In this document: piece after piece, positions 38,327 through 49,833 of the stretch
Layout of the letters: each line of letters starts with the position of its first letter
How positions within the stretch are numbered: the stretch's first letter is position 1
NCBI GenBank assembly: GCA_934047225.1
Contig: OW204012.1
Coordinates: 8,618,001 to 8,682,000 of the forward strand
Source: Ypsolopha sequella
Lineage: Eukaryota > Arthropoda > Insecta > Lepidoptera > Ypsolophidae
Direction of reading: 5' to 3'
DNA: 64,000 bases
The notes under the pieces: generated by a model
What the model was told of the DNA's origin: nothing
What the model saw: the letters and a program-made list of their open reading frames with translations, nothing else
Databases searched by the model: none
Position numbers and translations under genes: made by a program

Positions 38327-41300
38327 CTGAAACGAATAAATATATATTTTTTTAATTTATTGAAAAAGGCGTTACTATGCGGAAGTCCATCATGAACATC
38401 TTTGTTCGACAGCAAAGCAGCAAATCTCGAGGATGCCTCGTTTAGAGGCAAAACACGTGTCGATTAGTTTTCTTGCTTGTTATTTAAGATTGCTTTATTT
38501 TGTGCTCGTAATGCTTGCTTTGCTTGTGCATGTTTTATGCGGGAGGGCGGGCGGTGCTTGAGTCTGCATTTTGAATAGCATGGTAAGAGTGTTTAGCGGA
38601 ATATTGCAAATTATTAATACATCCACAAGTTAACATATATTTTTTTTTATATTATGTTAAGGTGTGTTTAATTCGAAATCCATTTTGAGATTTAGGTTTA
38701 ATTCAATTCAATATTTTTATTTCAGACAAATGTCCACAGAGTATTAATAATTGTAACATAATAAGCCGTATTTTGGAACTTGTGGTCACCAACCTTACCC
38801 GGTGTAATGAAGTACTATTAAGGGGCTCCACAATGCTAAAGATCAGTTTTGAATTGGATTCAGTTCCGTCAATGTAGGTAAAAATAAATATTTTATCTCA
38901 AGAATATTATTAATTACACTTTATAAAAAAAACTACTCTCAATCTTCTTTTAATTATATTACCTTTAAGAAAGCATAAATTTCAGGAAAAAGGGATTCAG
39001 TTTTCATATTTCAAAACCGATTGAAACGAAACCAACACACGCAGATACTTACTAGAAAAAAACATCTTTATTACATAAATAAATTATAGTTAATGTCCTA
39101 ATGTAGACGCGATTTCAAGATAACTGAAGTTTAGCGTACGCGCCTCTGATTAGAGCAGGATAGAGAGTTATAAAACAAAAGCGTTAGAGCAGGACTGAAT
39201 TTTAGTATTGTGAGTGCATTTAAATTGAAAGTATCAGTGCATTCTCTATGGCTGGATTTAAACCTGGGTCATTTAAGGCCATGATATCCACGATATCCGT
39301 AAAAACAAATAATCTTTTGACGCCTAATTTGAACTGAAGAACAGAAATTCTAAGCTAAAAAAAAAATACAGTTGACAATGAAGAAAACAAAAACATTGAA
39401 TAAACGAACAAAATTTCAAAAAGTGCTTTGATATCCGTAAAAAATAATCGTAAATTATACCTTGAAATAATAACTTTCGTCTCAAAAATCTCAATATTTT
39501 AAGCGATAAGTGCTGTGTTTAAATTTACTGGCGCGTGCGCAGGGGGGATACTCACATTGTACGACTCCGTATTCCTAACCTCGTCTAAGGTTTTCTTCTT
39601 CTCTTCCCTCAGCTGGTTCAGTTTGACCAGGTTGCATTTAAGAGTCCAGTTGAAGTAGTACTTTACACCCGCGTGTATTGCTATGAATCTGAAATTTTTA
39701 GAAAAGATTAAGTGATTAATTTAATAGCTTGTTTGCAAATTAAGTGTTCTATCAGTTGCGATGTACTAAGCTGTTGACAAATTAATACGCTTAATCAGAC
39801 ACTCTACATGACATTATACAATTTTTTCAAATTTTAAAGTTATTGAAGATCCTCAATCGCCCTCAATCGGTCAAGCAATTTTTGACGGTAGGCAGACAAA
39901 CATGCTGCAAAGGCCTACTTAGGGGGTATTTTGGGGGTTCAACCCTCCCCCCTCAAATAAAGACAAGAACATCGTGAACGCTCTTGTCAGTCAAAGTTCG
40001 TTGTCCAAAGTTACGCACAGACCGTGACGGTAGAGCTCCTGCAAACCGTTTTTAAACTTTATATACAGAGTGCTAGGAAAAGTACTTCGTTCCTTTAAAC
40101 CACGTGTGCTATAGGTATAAATAAGTATGTTACGCGTGTTTAATTTTTTTGAAATATAAAAAATGTATATAATTATTTTTTTTAACTTTTTATTAAATTG
40201 TTCAGCCCTAGTTCATAACATAGCGCGCCGCGCGCCGTGTTTAATTTGTGGTACAGTCAAGTTCAGCTCGGGTTAGACACTTTGAACTGTTCTTATGCCA
40301 CGCGCAATTAACATCTCCAATGGTGCTTCGAGTGTTAGAAATAGGAAATATTAGGAATAGGAATGTTAGAAATAGCGAGCTTAGAAATAAGGCTAGCAAC
40401 TTGAATTATTTTTTCTTTAGATTTTTTATTTTTATCTTCTTTTATTTATGTGTTTAATTCAATGTACCTACTTCACTTAAACAAAACGTGGTTTAAAGGA
40501 ACAAAGTACTTTTCATAACACTCTGTATATCAATATTATATATTTTTTTCTATCTATGCATTCTTTTGCTAACTGGGACGACCCCTCCTCGAAAAAGATC
40601 CTGGTTGCGCGAGACACCGTATAAAATGGAAAATGTGGAAGTAATGTAATGTAAGTGCAGAGGCATACTATAGGTAGAATAAATGCATAGATAGGGCTAC
40701 GATTTGAAACGAAAATTGCTACAGTCATGGGGTTACTAATAAACGATTTTCTTTTTTTTAATTACCTGCACATTAACGGAGACACGATCTTACAAGATCT
40801 TATCTAAATTAACTTGACAATATTTTTCCCAGTTACAGTTTTAGTCTTCACACACATGCTATTTCATCTCAATTGGTCAAGCGCACGACACTGACGCTTC
40901 ACAAGATGAGTTCCTGTTTTTTTTATAATATCTTAATATATTATTTTAATTTCATATTTTACATCTGGTTTCTATCAACAGAAATAGCTTAAGGTGAGGT
41001 GGGGAAAGGCCGGCATATTTTTGATAAAGTTGAATTCAAAAAATGATTGTGTCAAAACTATGAAGACTTTCAACATTTTAAATACATAAAGTTGTCGAAA
41101 AACTATTTGTCTTTATGAAGTATTAACATATACTGTTATGACAGCCTAGAAATCTATTTTATTTGTAAAAATGTGAAATTTCATCCAGTAGCTGGCCTTA
41201 CCCCGGCACTGGGGCAAGTCCAGCTGTGCCATCTAACTCTGTGGTTTTGTAGCGAAATTTAAGACTTCTACTTTCAAATACTAAATATCTACAAAGTCAG

Positions 41301-44300
41301 GGCATTCGCGTCTTTATGTAGCATTAAATAACGTTCAAGTAGGTGAAAAATGCAAAAAACATTTTTTGGGGCAAGACCTCCAGATCAGGGGTCCAAAACC
41401 AGTAGGTAAGTAACAAAATGCAGTTTATGAACCAAGGGCACTGAATAAAAAGCCGCGTAGAGCAAGAAAGTAAAGAAAAAATATTACTTACATTCATTTG
41501 AAATTTATTAGGAAAAATACTAATCAAAAAATAAACGAAAAAATACTAAGAAAAGTGAGAAAGGCTAAATTCACGAAAAAAATCTCATCACCAACTTGTG
41601 AGAGGTTGTCTCCTTTGAATCACTGCTATGTTAGGCACAAAATTAAGCAAAAGAGCTACAAGAAAAATGAAAAATAAAATTACCCATAATACCATAATGA
41701 TGGCCATATCTACTTATAATTGCATTGCCAAAAAGTCGGGGAAAGTCCAGCATATAATTTAAAATGAAACGTTAAGGAAAAAAGTTGGCATTTTCTGCTT
41801 TGGGGCAAGGCCGTGATATGCCTCGTTGACTTGGCTGGACTTACCCCAGTTGAACGTTTTAGGTTAACTTTTTTGTGAGGCTTAAAAGGTTGTGAAAACA
41901 GAAGTATTGAGCAAAATCTAAATGATAATATAAAAAGGTAACTATCAGAGAGTGTACTCACCACAACTCAAAAAATAATCTCTTGTTTTTGTGAAGATAG
42001 CCGACGAATTCGCAGACACGTGCAAGTTGGTTATCAGAAATTTGAAGTGTCAAAATTTCATCGACGATTTTACCATCATATGTTTCTAGCAGCGCTATCT
42101 ATTGTATGTCGGTGGAACAGTTATCTAAAGACCGTTCTAAGTAGCTGGCCATGCCCCGTAGCTGGACTTTCCCCACCTCACCTTAGTAATTTTTCTGAAC
42201 TATTAAATCAAAGTTTATTTACTGAAAATTTGAACAACAAATCTCCACAGAAAACTAGAAACTTACAATATAATAAAGGGCGAAGTATACAGCGCGGTTA
42301 TCCACCAAGTCAGGCCCAATGTCAGCATCAAGCAGACGAATACAATGGGGTAGACAACTCCGTAGGCACCCCAGTTGTATGCCAAGACGCGCCTCCGTCT
42401 TTGCTTGTCAGTTACTATGTCCAGTTTGGCCCGTTTTATGTCATTTGCCAAACGCTCGAGGGCATCGCTCCTTCTCTCCCGCTGAGGAAATATAATTTTG
42501 CTTGTCAGGTTTTACGCACCAAAAAATCAAAAGGAACAAGACTTTATGGTCCGCACTCACACCATCACCTACGCAAAATCACCACTTACAAAAGGTTTAC
42601 TCCGCATAACTAGCGAAAACAGGCGCACGCACACATAGACGCGTAAGTACGACGATCTCGGATGAAGTGGGTCGAATACCAACACGAAATTCTGCCGAGA
42701 TCATCATACGTACGCGTCTATGCATGTGTGCATCTGTTTTCGCTCGTTGTATGGAGTCGGCCTTCTGGTAGTATCTATTTTGTGGCTCAGTGTAAGTTTG
42801 TATCATCAAAATTCCACTTTCTGCCCCCTCATTTGATTCAAAGTTAAACGAAATGCAAGGCAGAAAAAAAAAGATTTTTTTGTCTGTATTTTGTAATTTT
42901 TTTTTTATATAGCCAGTATAGCCAGTATACTTGAGTATACATATAAGTATAAAATAAAAAAATATTATTCAAATTCAAAATTCAAAATTAAAATTATTTA
43001 TTTATAATATTTTGTTACAGACACTTAGGTGTCGAATCCTGCTTATTTCGCTCTTATCTTATCCCAGAAGAGTGACTCTCTGTCTTTTTCTTTACGTGTA
43101 AGGAGTAAAGAAAATAACCACACTTTTGTAGTTTTTCGTTGTTTTTATCGGTTTTTAAATTGTTTAAAAATAAGGGATATGTTTATTAAAACCCACTTAC
43201 GTGGTCGACCTAGAAAATTTAAAGAGCAATATTACCAGATATGTTTCGTTAATAAAAGAGTGGAATTATGGAAATGGCATGATTTGAAAGGTCTTATTAC
43301 ATGCTGTGTTCGTGAATTATTTCTATCGTTCAAAGTTTATCTGATCGTGTAACACATGCGTGGAAGACCTAGATAAAGGTTCGAACTATATTGCGTATTT
43401 TTTTTTTGGAAGTTTTAGACGATATTTGAAAGTTCTATTTGACTTTGAAATTACTGATTTTGGGATAAGAGCGCCTTAAGTTAATCAACCTGTAATAGGA
43501 GGGATTCGCTCTTTCATTAAAGCTGATTCTGAAGGCTTTAATTTCAGTTTTAGTGCTATCAAAATAAATTTTATTCATTGCAAAATAGTTCATAAGATGG
43601 TAAGAACAGAAGCTAAATTACTTTGGAAAAATTTAGTTCTGACAGCACTAAAACTAAAATTAAAGCCTTCAGAATCGGCTTTATTATGATGTTAAAGTAA
43701 TGTTATAAACACATGAACATTTTGTGTTATAAGCACAAAATAACTTACATAAATAATACTAAACATACTTACTTAAAAATATTCGTCACTTAAAATGTCT
43801 CAAATTAAATAAAAACTGTGTAAACTCACAGAATTTCTCATCTCTTTATGATAGAACTAAATACAAGGTGAATTTTTGATCATCGTCCAAATTCATACTG
43901 GTGGCTTGGTAAGTGATCAGTATCATGGATCAATAACAATTTTGGTGAAATTCGTAAAATGAAATTTCGACCCCCTAAGTAATTCACTCGGGAGTCGAGT
44001 TGAAAATCTATGAGAAGCCAAAATTTCAATTTACGAATTTCACAAAAGTTGTTACTGATCCAAGATACTGATCACTTATTAAGTCTCCAGTATGAATTTG
44101 GACGATGATCAAAAAGTCACCTTGTATAATGTAGGGGTAATAATCTAGGAGTAACTGATATAGAATTGGTACTGTAATTTGACCAAAATAAACACAATCC
44201 TACGATTTTTATACTACCTAGTTGTATCATGGCACGTATTTAAAAAAAACGACCAAGTGCGAGTTGGACTCGCGCACGAAGGGTTCCGTACCATTATCTA

Positions 44301-45478
44301 TAAAAACGGCAAAAAAAAACGTGTCTGTTTTATGGGAGCCCCCTTAAATATTTATTTTATTCTGTTTCTTAGTATTTGTTGTTATAGCGGCAACAGAAAT
44401 ACATCATCTGTGAAAATTTCAACTGTCTGACTATCACGGTTCATGAATACAGCCTGGTGACAGACGGACAGCGGAGTCTTGGTAATAGGGTCCCGTTAGT
44501 TACCCTTTGGGTACCCTGGGGACAGACAGACGGACAGCGGAGTCTTAGTAATAGGGTCCCGTTGGTTACCCTTTGGGTTACGGAACTAGGGTATGTGGAT
44601 GATAAATTTAATTTTGTAATTTTTTTTCGTGAATATCTCAACCGCTTTAATTTTCCTGTAATCTTTACGTAAACACATATTACCATGATTTTTTCATATT
44701 TTTTAGTCCACCAGTTTTAAGATAAGGGGACATACATATTTTTGTGGTTTTTTAAAGATTTCTCGAAACCAGTGCCAGAAAATATAGTAAAAGCATAGAC
44801 GAACAATACGAGTAGTATTTCGTCCATGGTAAAAGTATATATTTTTACTATCAAAGTTTTAATACTTACCTACAATTTAATACCCATATTGTATTTTTAT
44901 AAAATATTTTTTTTATTTATTTTACTTCTTTTTTTTATGTTTCTCATTTGTGCTCAATTTTTTTTATTCGCTATAGGTTTCCTGTAATTGGCCAGTTATA
45001 ATCTATAATTGACATTTTCTTCATATTTTTTGGTCTACCAGTTTCGGAGATAAGGGGGGGACATACATATTTTTGGGGTTTTTTTAATATTTCTCGAAAC
45101 TAGTGCGATTAAATATAGTAAAAGTATATATTTTTACAATTAGCTTATTAATATCTACAATTTGATACCCATATTGTATTTTAGGCTAATATTTTATTGT
45201 TAATTTACAACTAATATTTTTAATTTTTCTCACTTTTGTTTTGGAAATATTTTGACCAATTTTAATATTTTTTTTTACACCGTGATATGTTGGGTAAATT
45301 ATTTTTATGCCAAATTTCATGTATTTATCTTTAACGGTGCTAAAGTTATGAGGCTGTGACTTACGGACGGACGGACAACGGAGTCTCACCATAAGGTTCC
45401 TTTTGTACCTTTTAGGTACTACGGAACCCTAAAAAAGTTTTGTAAACTCACCTGAAATCGTGAAAATAGTAAGCCCAT
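38228..45478 (-). CDS. Lunapark-like ER three-way-junction protein, short form (4 exons)
   Basis: Exons 45478-45452, 42481-42267, 39688-39556 and 38326-38228 splice in phase into 158 codons (157 aa). The N-terminus MGLLFSRF matches the Lunapark start, with Gly2 available for myristoylation. A basic stretch QRRRRR (36-41) precedes hydrophobic segments at about 48-72 and 75-93, then a charged helix KLNQLREEKKKTLDEVRNTE (103-122) and YNVAKELLDAYD, matching the Lunapark coiled-coil region. Lunapark proteins stabilise ER tubule junctions and are normally much longer, ending in a cytoplasmic zinc ribbon. Here an acidic tail (NSDEEDDF) runs into a stop and no zinc-ribbon exon was seen downstream. 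It may be a truncated paralog, a lineage-specific short form, or a gene whose distal exons I missed. Lunapark identity is inferred from motif order, not a search. Confidence 0.75.
38700..38860. repeat. Possible LINE 3'-end fragment in intron 3 of the Lunapark-like gene
   Basis: TTCAATTCAATATTTTTATT followed by CAGACAAATGTCCACAGAGT resembles LINE 3' tails. Weak. Confidence 0.3.
39556..39688 (-). CDS. Lunapark-like exon 3 (codons 81-125), coiled coil
   Basis: Acceptor ATTTCAG|ATTCAT and donor TACAAT|GTGAGT, phase 0 out. It encodes FIAIHAGVKYYFNWTLKCNL, then LNQLREEKKKTLDEVRNTES, the segment most like Lunapark. Confidence 0.8.
39689..40991. other. Intron 2 (proximal part) of the Lunapark-like gene
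   Basis: No gene or strong repeat recognised. CGCGCCGCGCGCCGTG at 40224-40240 is a short GC-rich patch. Confidence 0.35.
40992..42183. mobile_element. Element K: 1.2-kb TIR element with repeated GGGGCAAG-CCAGC motifs
   Basis: TIRs AGGTGAGGTGGGGAAAG and CTTTCCCCACCTCACCT, flanked by TA (40990-40991, 42184-42185). At least seven forward or inverse copies of a GGGG(C/A)AAG-CC(A/G)GC motif lie inside (about 41005, 41200, 41215, 41368, 41740, 41803, 41835, 42145, 42160). Only broken ORFs. It lies within the Lunapark-like gene's second intron. Confidence 0.75.
42267..42481 (-). CDS. Lunapark-like exon 2 (codons 10-81), membrane segments
   Basis: Acceptor TTCCTCAG|CGGGAG and donor ATATT|GTAAGT. 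It encodes RERRSDALERLANDIKRAK, a polybasic motif, then AYGVVYPIVFVCLMLTLGL and ALYTSPFII, the first membrane segment and start of the second. It ends with two bases of a Leu codon. Confidence 0.78.
42572..42784 (+). mobile_element. Palindromic MITE family B, copy 7
   Basis: First bases mutated to CGCAAAATC; ends TATCTATTTTGTG. About 90 bp upstream (gene sense) of Lunapark-like exon 2. Confidence 0.75.
42785..43515. other. Unclassified intronic sequence
   Basis: Contains CGCTCTTATCTTATCCC near 43049 and GGGATAAGAGCGCC at 43461, possibly TIRs of a decayed element. A plus-strand frame of 107 codons (43029-43352) is not similar to anything I know. Confidence 0.35.
43516..43683. mobile_element. 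Family L foldback, intact copy
   Basis: ATTAAAGCTGATTCTGAAGG ... TTTTAGTGCTATC mirrored by GACAGCACTAAAACTAAAAT ... CAGAATCGGCTTTA. The same family at 54235-56215 is split by later insertions. Confidence 0.75.
43861..44127. mobile_element. Family G MITE, copy 2
   Basis: TACAAGGTGAATTTTTGATC / GTCCAAATTCATACTGGTGG mirrored by the right end AAAAAGTCACCTTGTAT. Likely TA-flanked. Confidence 0.8.
44241..44590. repeat. 'GGTTCCGTACC' repeat, copy 3, inverted, with internal duplication
   Basis: GACCAAGTGCGAGTTGGACT start. A block of about 62 bp (GACGGACAGCGGAGTCTT(G/A)G ... CCCTTTGGGT) is present twice in tandem at 44459-44580. Confidence 0.75.
44690..45220. repeat. Diverged tandem duplication of about 310 bp
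   Basis: AAGATAAGGGGACATACATATTT and ATTTCTCGAAACCAGTGC at 44720-44780 recur at 45050-45105, and ATACCCATATTGTATTTT recurs at 44882 and 45165. Confidence 0.6.
45225..45436. repeat. 'GGTTCCGTAGTACC' repeat relative
   Basis: GGACGGACGGACAACGGAGT and GTACCTTTTAGGTACTACGG, ending 15 bp before the donor of Lunapark-like exon 1. Confidence 0.6.
45452..45478 (-). CDS. Lunapark-like exon 1 (codons 1-9)
   Basis: A 27-bp coding exon, ATGGGCTTACTATTTTCACG onward, encoding MGLLFSRFQ, with good start context (GGAACATGG) and donor CAG|GTGAGT, phase 0. It was found by looking for the Lunapark N-terminus upstream of exon 2. Confidence 0.7.
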
Positions 45479-46214
45479 GTTCCACTTCTATACAGGCATT
45501 CTCCAATTCACTTAATTTACAATAATTTCTGTCACGCTAACAATACAAATATAATCACACCAACAATAATACATAACCTACTAAAAATTACAAGTAGTAA
45601 CATGTCCAGAAGACTAGTACTAGTACCTAACTTGAAAACTTTTACAGAGAGTACCAAGCGACTAAGTAGTTAAGTTTTATTGCAGAATTTCTGGTACGTT
45701 ACGTCAAATCACCAGCGCCCTAAAGTTATTTCTGTAAACAATATCCCACTATTCCCACTGTACAGCAATCATGATAACAAATTCCAGGCAAGCCAAGTCA
45801 GCGTCTGAGATCAAGAGCTCGTAAAATGACCTCTAAGTCAAGAAGCAAAGGATCCAAACTAAAATTACAATTATTCTCAAGTGTTCGCCGTGCCGCGTGC
45901 ATAATGGTGACGAAAAAAAAGTTTACCATGTGAAGAAATGAGATGGAGCTATCCTTCCATCCCTTCCGTTTCATTGGAATCATATTTTCATCGAGCTTTG
46001 TTGACATAATAAAACTCGGAGTTTTGTATTCTACCTCGTATTATGACATAAGTCCCTCGGGTTGTGGCATTTTCGTCCTTATTGCTTTATGCCTAAGGGC
46101 CTTACTTTTCACTTTTATGATGAATGGGCACACAAAGCTTACATCAATTATCCGGGAGCTTGTCGTTTGATAGTCTACGTCATATGATACAAGAAAAAAT
46201 CAAGTATGCAAGAT
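45479..46214. other. Upstream region of the Lunapark-like gene
   Basis: No promoter motif can be called. Short ORFs on both strands (for example 45943-46170, plus) are unrecognised and unsupported. Confidence 0.35.
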
Positions 46215-46466
46215 ATACAAGGTGACTTTTTGATCATCGTCCAAATTCATGCTGGTGGCTTGGTACGTGATCAGTATCATGGATCAAAAACAATTTTGGT
46301 GAAATTCGTAAAATGAAATTTCGACTCGGGACTGGAACTGAATTTCTATGGGAACCTGAAATTTCATTCAACGAATTTCACAAAAATTGTTACTGATCAA
46401 AGATACTGATCACTTATCAAGCCTCCAGTATGAATTTGGACGATGATCGAAAAGTCACCTTGTATA
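46215..46466. mobile_element. Family G MITE, copy 3
   Basis: ATACAAGGTGACTTTTTGAT to GAAAAGTCACCTTGTATAGG; closely related to 43861-44127. Confidence 0.8.
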
Positions 46467-47562
46467 GGTATTTAAAAAAATTGCATCAAAAGTTTCTAAA
46501 AAGATGATTTTTGGCATGTGTTTTGCGGTCCAACCTACGTTACGTGAATAAGCTAGTAGCCACCCAAAGAAATCGACAAGACTTGCATAAATCAAAGATT
46601 TCAAAAAAATTTACCGTAAATATCAATGGAGAATTGTACATACATCCTATTTTTGTATATAAATATCTATTTTCGAGCTTTACTTAAATAATTGGTATGT
46701 TGTTAAGTATTTATTGTTTCATCTATTAGATCAATTGCAAAAGTTTTTACTGGTAATATTTGCTTCTGAAATAAATATCGAATACCTTTCTTTCATGGAC
46801 CTTGCCTTCGACTTAACGAGGTTTTTGCAGATTCAGATATACCTGCACTACACCTCAAAGCAAAAGCAACATATAACAAATTTTGGTGTTTTAAACTCAT
46901 CAAAAATATCCATATTTAAGACAAAACGCCCAGCAGCCAACAGCCTTGTTTGGGTCAACTAAATTGTAAAAATCTGCTTTATTTTTAAATGAAAATAATT
47001 AAATCAAAATACCGTAATCGGCTCACTGAAGAACTCGTACTTCGTGCTTACAATTAGCACTCGGTAAATAAAGTTCCTGTCTAAGAGAAGTTTGCGAAAG
47101 ATTCGCAGTGTCGCATCGACATCTAAATAATTTGGATACAATAAATGCTCTTCAATAAAAAAAATGCATTTTTCTGTCTGCTAGTCTAGTCGATCGCTTG
47201 ACGCCCAATTTTTTTTCTGTAGACCCACAGAAATATATAGTATCTAAGTTAGCTAAATGGAAATAATATGGTTTACGATAGAAATCTAGAAAAAGACGGA
47301 CAGACAATAATATATTAACCGTGCTAGCTATAATATAATGATAGATATAAGTCTGCACACCTTAAATCATTATACTCAAAGCTGCACACCCTTACGTCGT
47401 AGTCGTAGTCTATCAAGTTATCAGCTCTTGTACTATTTTATGGATGGTGTGTTGGTGACGTGAACTGTTAAACGAACGAAAACTTCCCCTGATCCAGTGT
47501 TACAAGAACGAAAAATATGTGCTGTGTAGCCCTTTGCAAGACAAAGTATTATTGTCTGTGAG
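46467..47562. other. Intergenic, nothing supported
   Basis: Includes an 82-codon plus-strand ORF (46714-46962) with no recognisable motif. Confidence 0.35.
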
Positions 47563-48039
47563 CCTTTGACTAAAGCATAAGGGAAGACACGGTACCGAAC
47601 CTCGATAACGATAAGTGGCAGAGTAAAACTAACACAAATTTACTCAGTACGCTCTAGACGCCCGCGGAACGTCTTGGAGGTTAGCTGTGCTTTCTACCCG
47701 AGTGATAATTGTTGTTTTACGCTGAAAATGCCTGATTCGCTTTTGATAAATGCAAAACTTACTACATGAAATGTAATAAACATGATGGAGTCACATATCA
47801 TGCGTAAGTATGTCAAAAAGTCATTGCTTTTAATTATTTTTGTTTAAAAGCCGAATATTTTACAGAGATCGACACTCCCCGCGGTGGCCTATTGTTCAGC
47901 AGGAGAGGGGGGCGGGGTAGCGCTCTACGCGATACGTAGATTGGCCGACACCAACCAAGCTCATCGCAGATATTCGCGCCGTTTTTGAGTAGAGATTTGT
48001 GTGACGGTAGCTGGTCTTCCCTTATGCTTTAGTCAAAGG
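47563..48039. mobile_element. 477-bp element with perfect 26-bp TIRs
   Basis: CCTTTGACTAAAGCATAAGG plus GAAGAC (47563-47588) is exactly inverted at 48014-48039. The flanks TGTGAG and TGTAAG may be a duplication with one change. The interior has no ORF. Confidence 0.8.
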
Positions 48040-48552
48040 TGTAAGCAATGTTTCGCCTGCTGTATGCATTGGCTGATGTAGTGGCGGGGGGGCATGGCCC
48101 CTCATCATCTGTATAAAAATCTACACGTATCTATATGTATAGCTACGATATTGAGTTTGGTATCATTTTGGTATGAATCGATCGTGTTAAATTTATTTTT
48201 GGTATTTATTTATGTGATTTTTAAAGAAGTTTTTCGATAAATCAACAAAACATCAATCAATCAAAACATGTCATCCAGATATTTTTACTTCGAGTACACA
48301 TCACTTTTTATGGTTGCATGAAATACAATTTAAAAAAAATAAAGGAATATTCAATTCCAGTTCCAAAAAATACAAATTGTTTGTATTTTGTCATACATCA
48401 ACATGTTGAAAAAATATTTAAGAGGATAGTTTCCGCAAAACCATAATTTATTCTTCCTGGTTTGAAGAATCTAGCAATACTACCTACATACAAAAGAAAA
48501 AATATGTATTTCTTTCGGCAAAATAATACACACTCATATCGGAACAGGGACT

Positions 48553-48704
48553 CTACCGCGTAATTCTCATTTGTATCAACTTCAAGCAAATGCATGCGAA
48601 ATTCAACGCGTGCAAAAGAGATGGCATATTAGGCGGGTGTCGTCGCACGCACGACAAATTTCAATCTCAAGTTGATGTTGATGAAAATGAGAATTACGCG
48701 GTAG
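48553..48704. mobile_element. Family M foldback, copy 1
   Basis: CTACCGCGTAATTCTCATTT to its inverse AAATGAGAATTACGCGGTAG. The middle contains GCATGCGAAATTCAACGCGT. Copy 2 is at 61130-61281 in opposite orientation. Confidence 0.8.
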
Positions 48705-48794
48705 ACCCCCTGAATCGCCAAACGTCATTCCAATATTGAGAAATAAAATGCCAAAGATTTGATCTTAAAAAAGTTTTCATGTCGAGGTATAAGT

Positions 48795-49833
48795 TTACTA
48801 GCTTTTGCCCGCGGCTTCACCCGCGTTGATTAAGTTTTTGTATAGTCGTATCGAAACTGTAAATATTTTTAGTTTTAGTAGTTGACCTGACTTTGATTTG
48901 GAGTATTTAAAGTGTTTTTGGTTCTCATCATCTCTAATTTGATCCCTATGTAAAGTTTTTTTGGCGAGGCCGAAGACCAAGACACGTTTCCGTCTTTGCC
49001 GAGGCCGAAGCCCGAGCCGTTTTGCAGATTAACACTATTTGTTGTTCTCTGAATTAATCCTCTGCTAATGTGTAACGGCTGTCTTTGATAACTGATTTAA
49101 TCCCCTAGTATAGCATGTTTGGCGAGGCTGAAAGCCGAGCCGCATTTCCAGTCGACAATATCTTTTGTTTTCTAATTAATTTTAATCATCTGCTTAAGTA
49201 TCATTGGAGGTCTTTGGCGAAGAAGAAGGCCGGGCTGCGTTTCCGAAAAGCACCATTTTTGTTCTCTGAATTAATCCTCTGCCAAAGGTCTTTGGCGAGA
49301 CCAAAAGCCATGCCGCGTTTCCAAACGAAAAATTTTTTTTGGTTACTGATTTGATATAAAGTAGCGTATGTCTTATTTAAGGTCTAGAACTACATTTAAA
49401 GCAGTTTCAGCCCTATCAGTTCGGGAGGTACGGTGTGAAGATGTGTATCACTTTTCTATAGGAACTTGACACCCAATTGCCTCTGAACTGATTAATGGGA
49501 TAAAAAGTGGTCTACTATGTCCTATTCCAGGTCTAGAACTACATTTGTGCAAAGTTGAGCCTAATCGGTTTAGTAGGTATGGCGTGAAGGAGTAACAGTA
49601 CATCACTTTTCTATAAGAACTTTTCAACCCATTGCCATCCTATGGGAACTAATTTATCGGATATAAAATAGCTTTTGTCCTATTCCAGGTTTAGAACAAC
49701 ATTTGTGCAAAGTTTCAACTCAATCGGTTCATCAGTTACGGCGTGAAAGAGTAACAAACATACCAACTTTATACAACTTTAACAACTTTATATCCATCCC
49801 AACTTTCACATTTATAGTATTATTTGGATGTAC
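48795..49833 (+). repeat. 'CTAGCTTTTGCCCGCGGCTT' dispersed repeat, near full length
   Basis: Starts with the block CTAGCTTTTGCCCGCGGCTT and ends ACTTTCACATTTATAGTATT, both termini of a very common lepidopteran repeat. It contains four degenerate units of TTTGGCGAGGC(C/T)GAA-GCCG-G-TTTCC (48960-49325) and three of TCTAGAACTACATTTG/AAAG(T)TT-A-C-ATC(A/G)GTT (49380-49745). Confidence 0.65.

Noticed and set aside
42020..42613. 197-codon plus-strand ORF
   Set aside because: Runs antisense through Lunapark-like exon 2 and the end of element K; the minus-strand exon explains the open frame.
43029..43352. 107-codon ORF as a gene
   Set aside because: No recognisable domain, starts at a non-ATG codon, and lies between repeat blocks in an intron.
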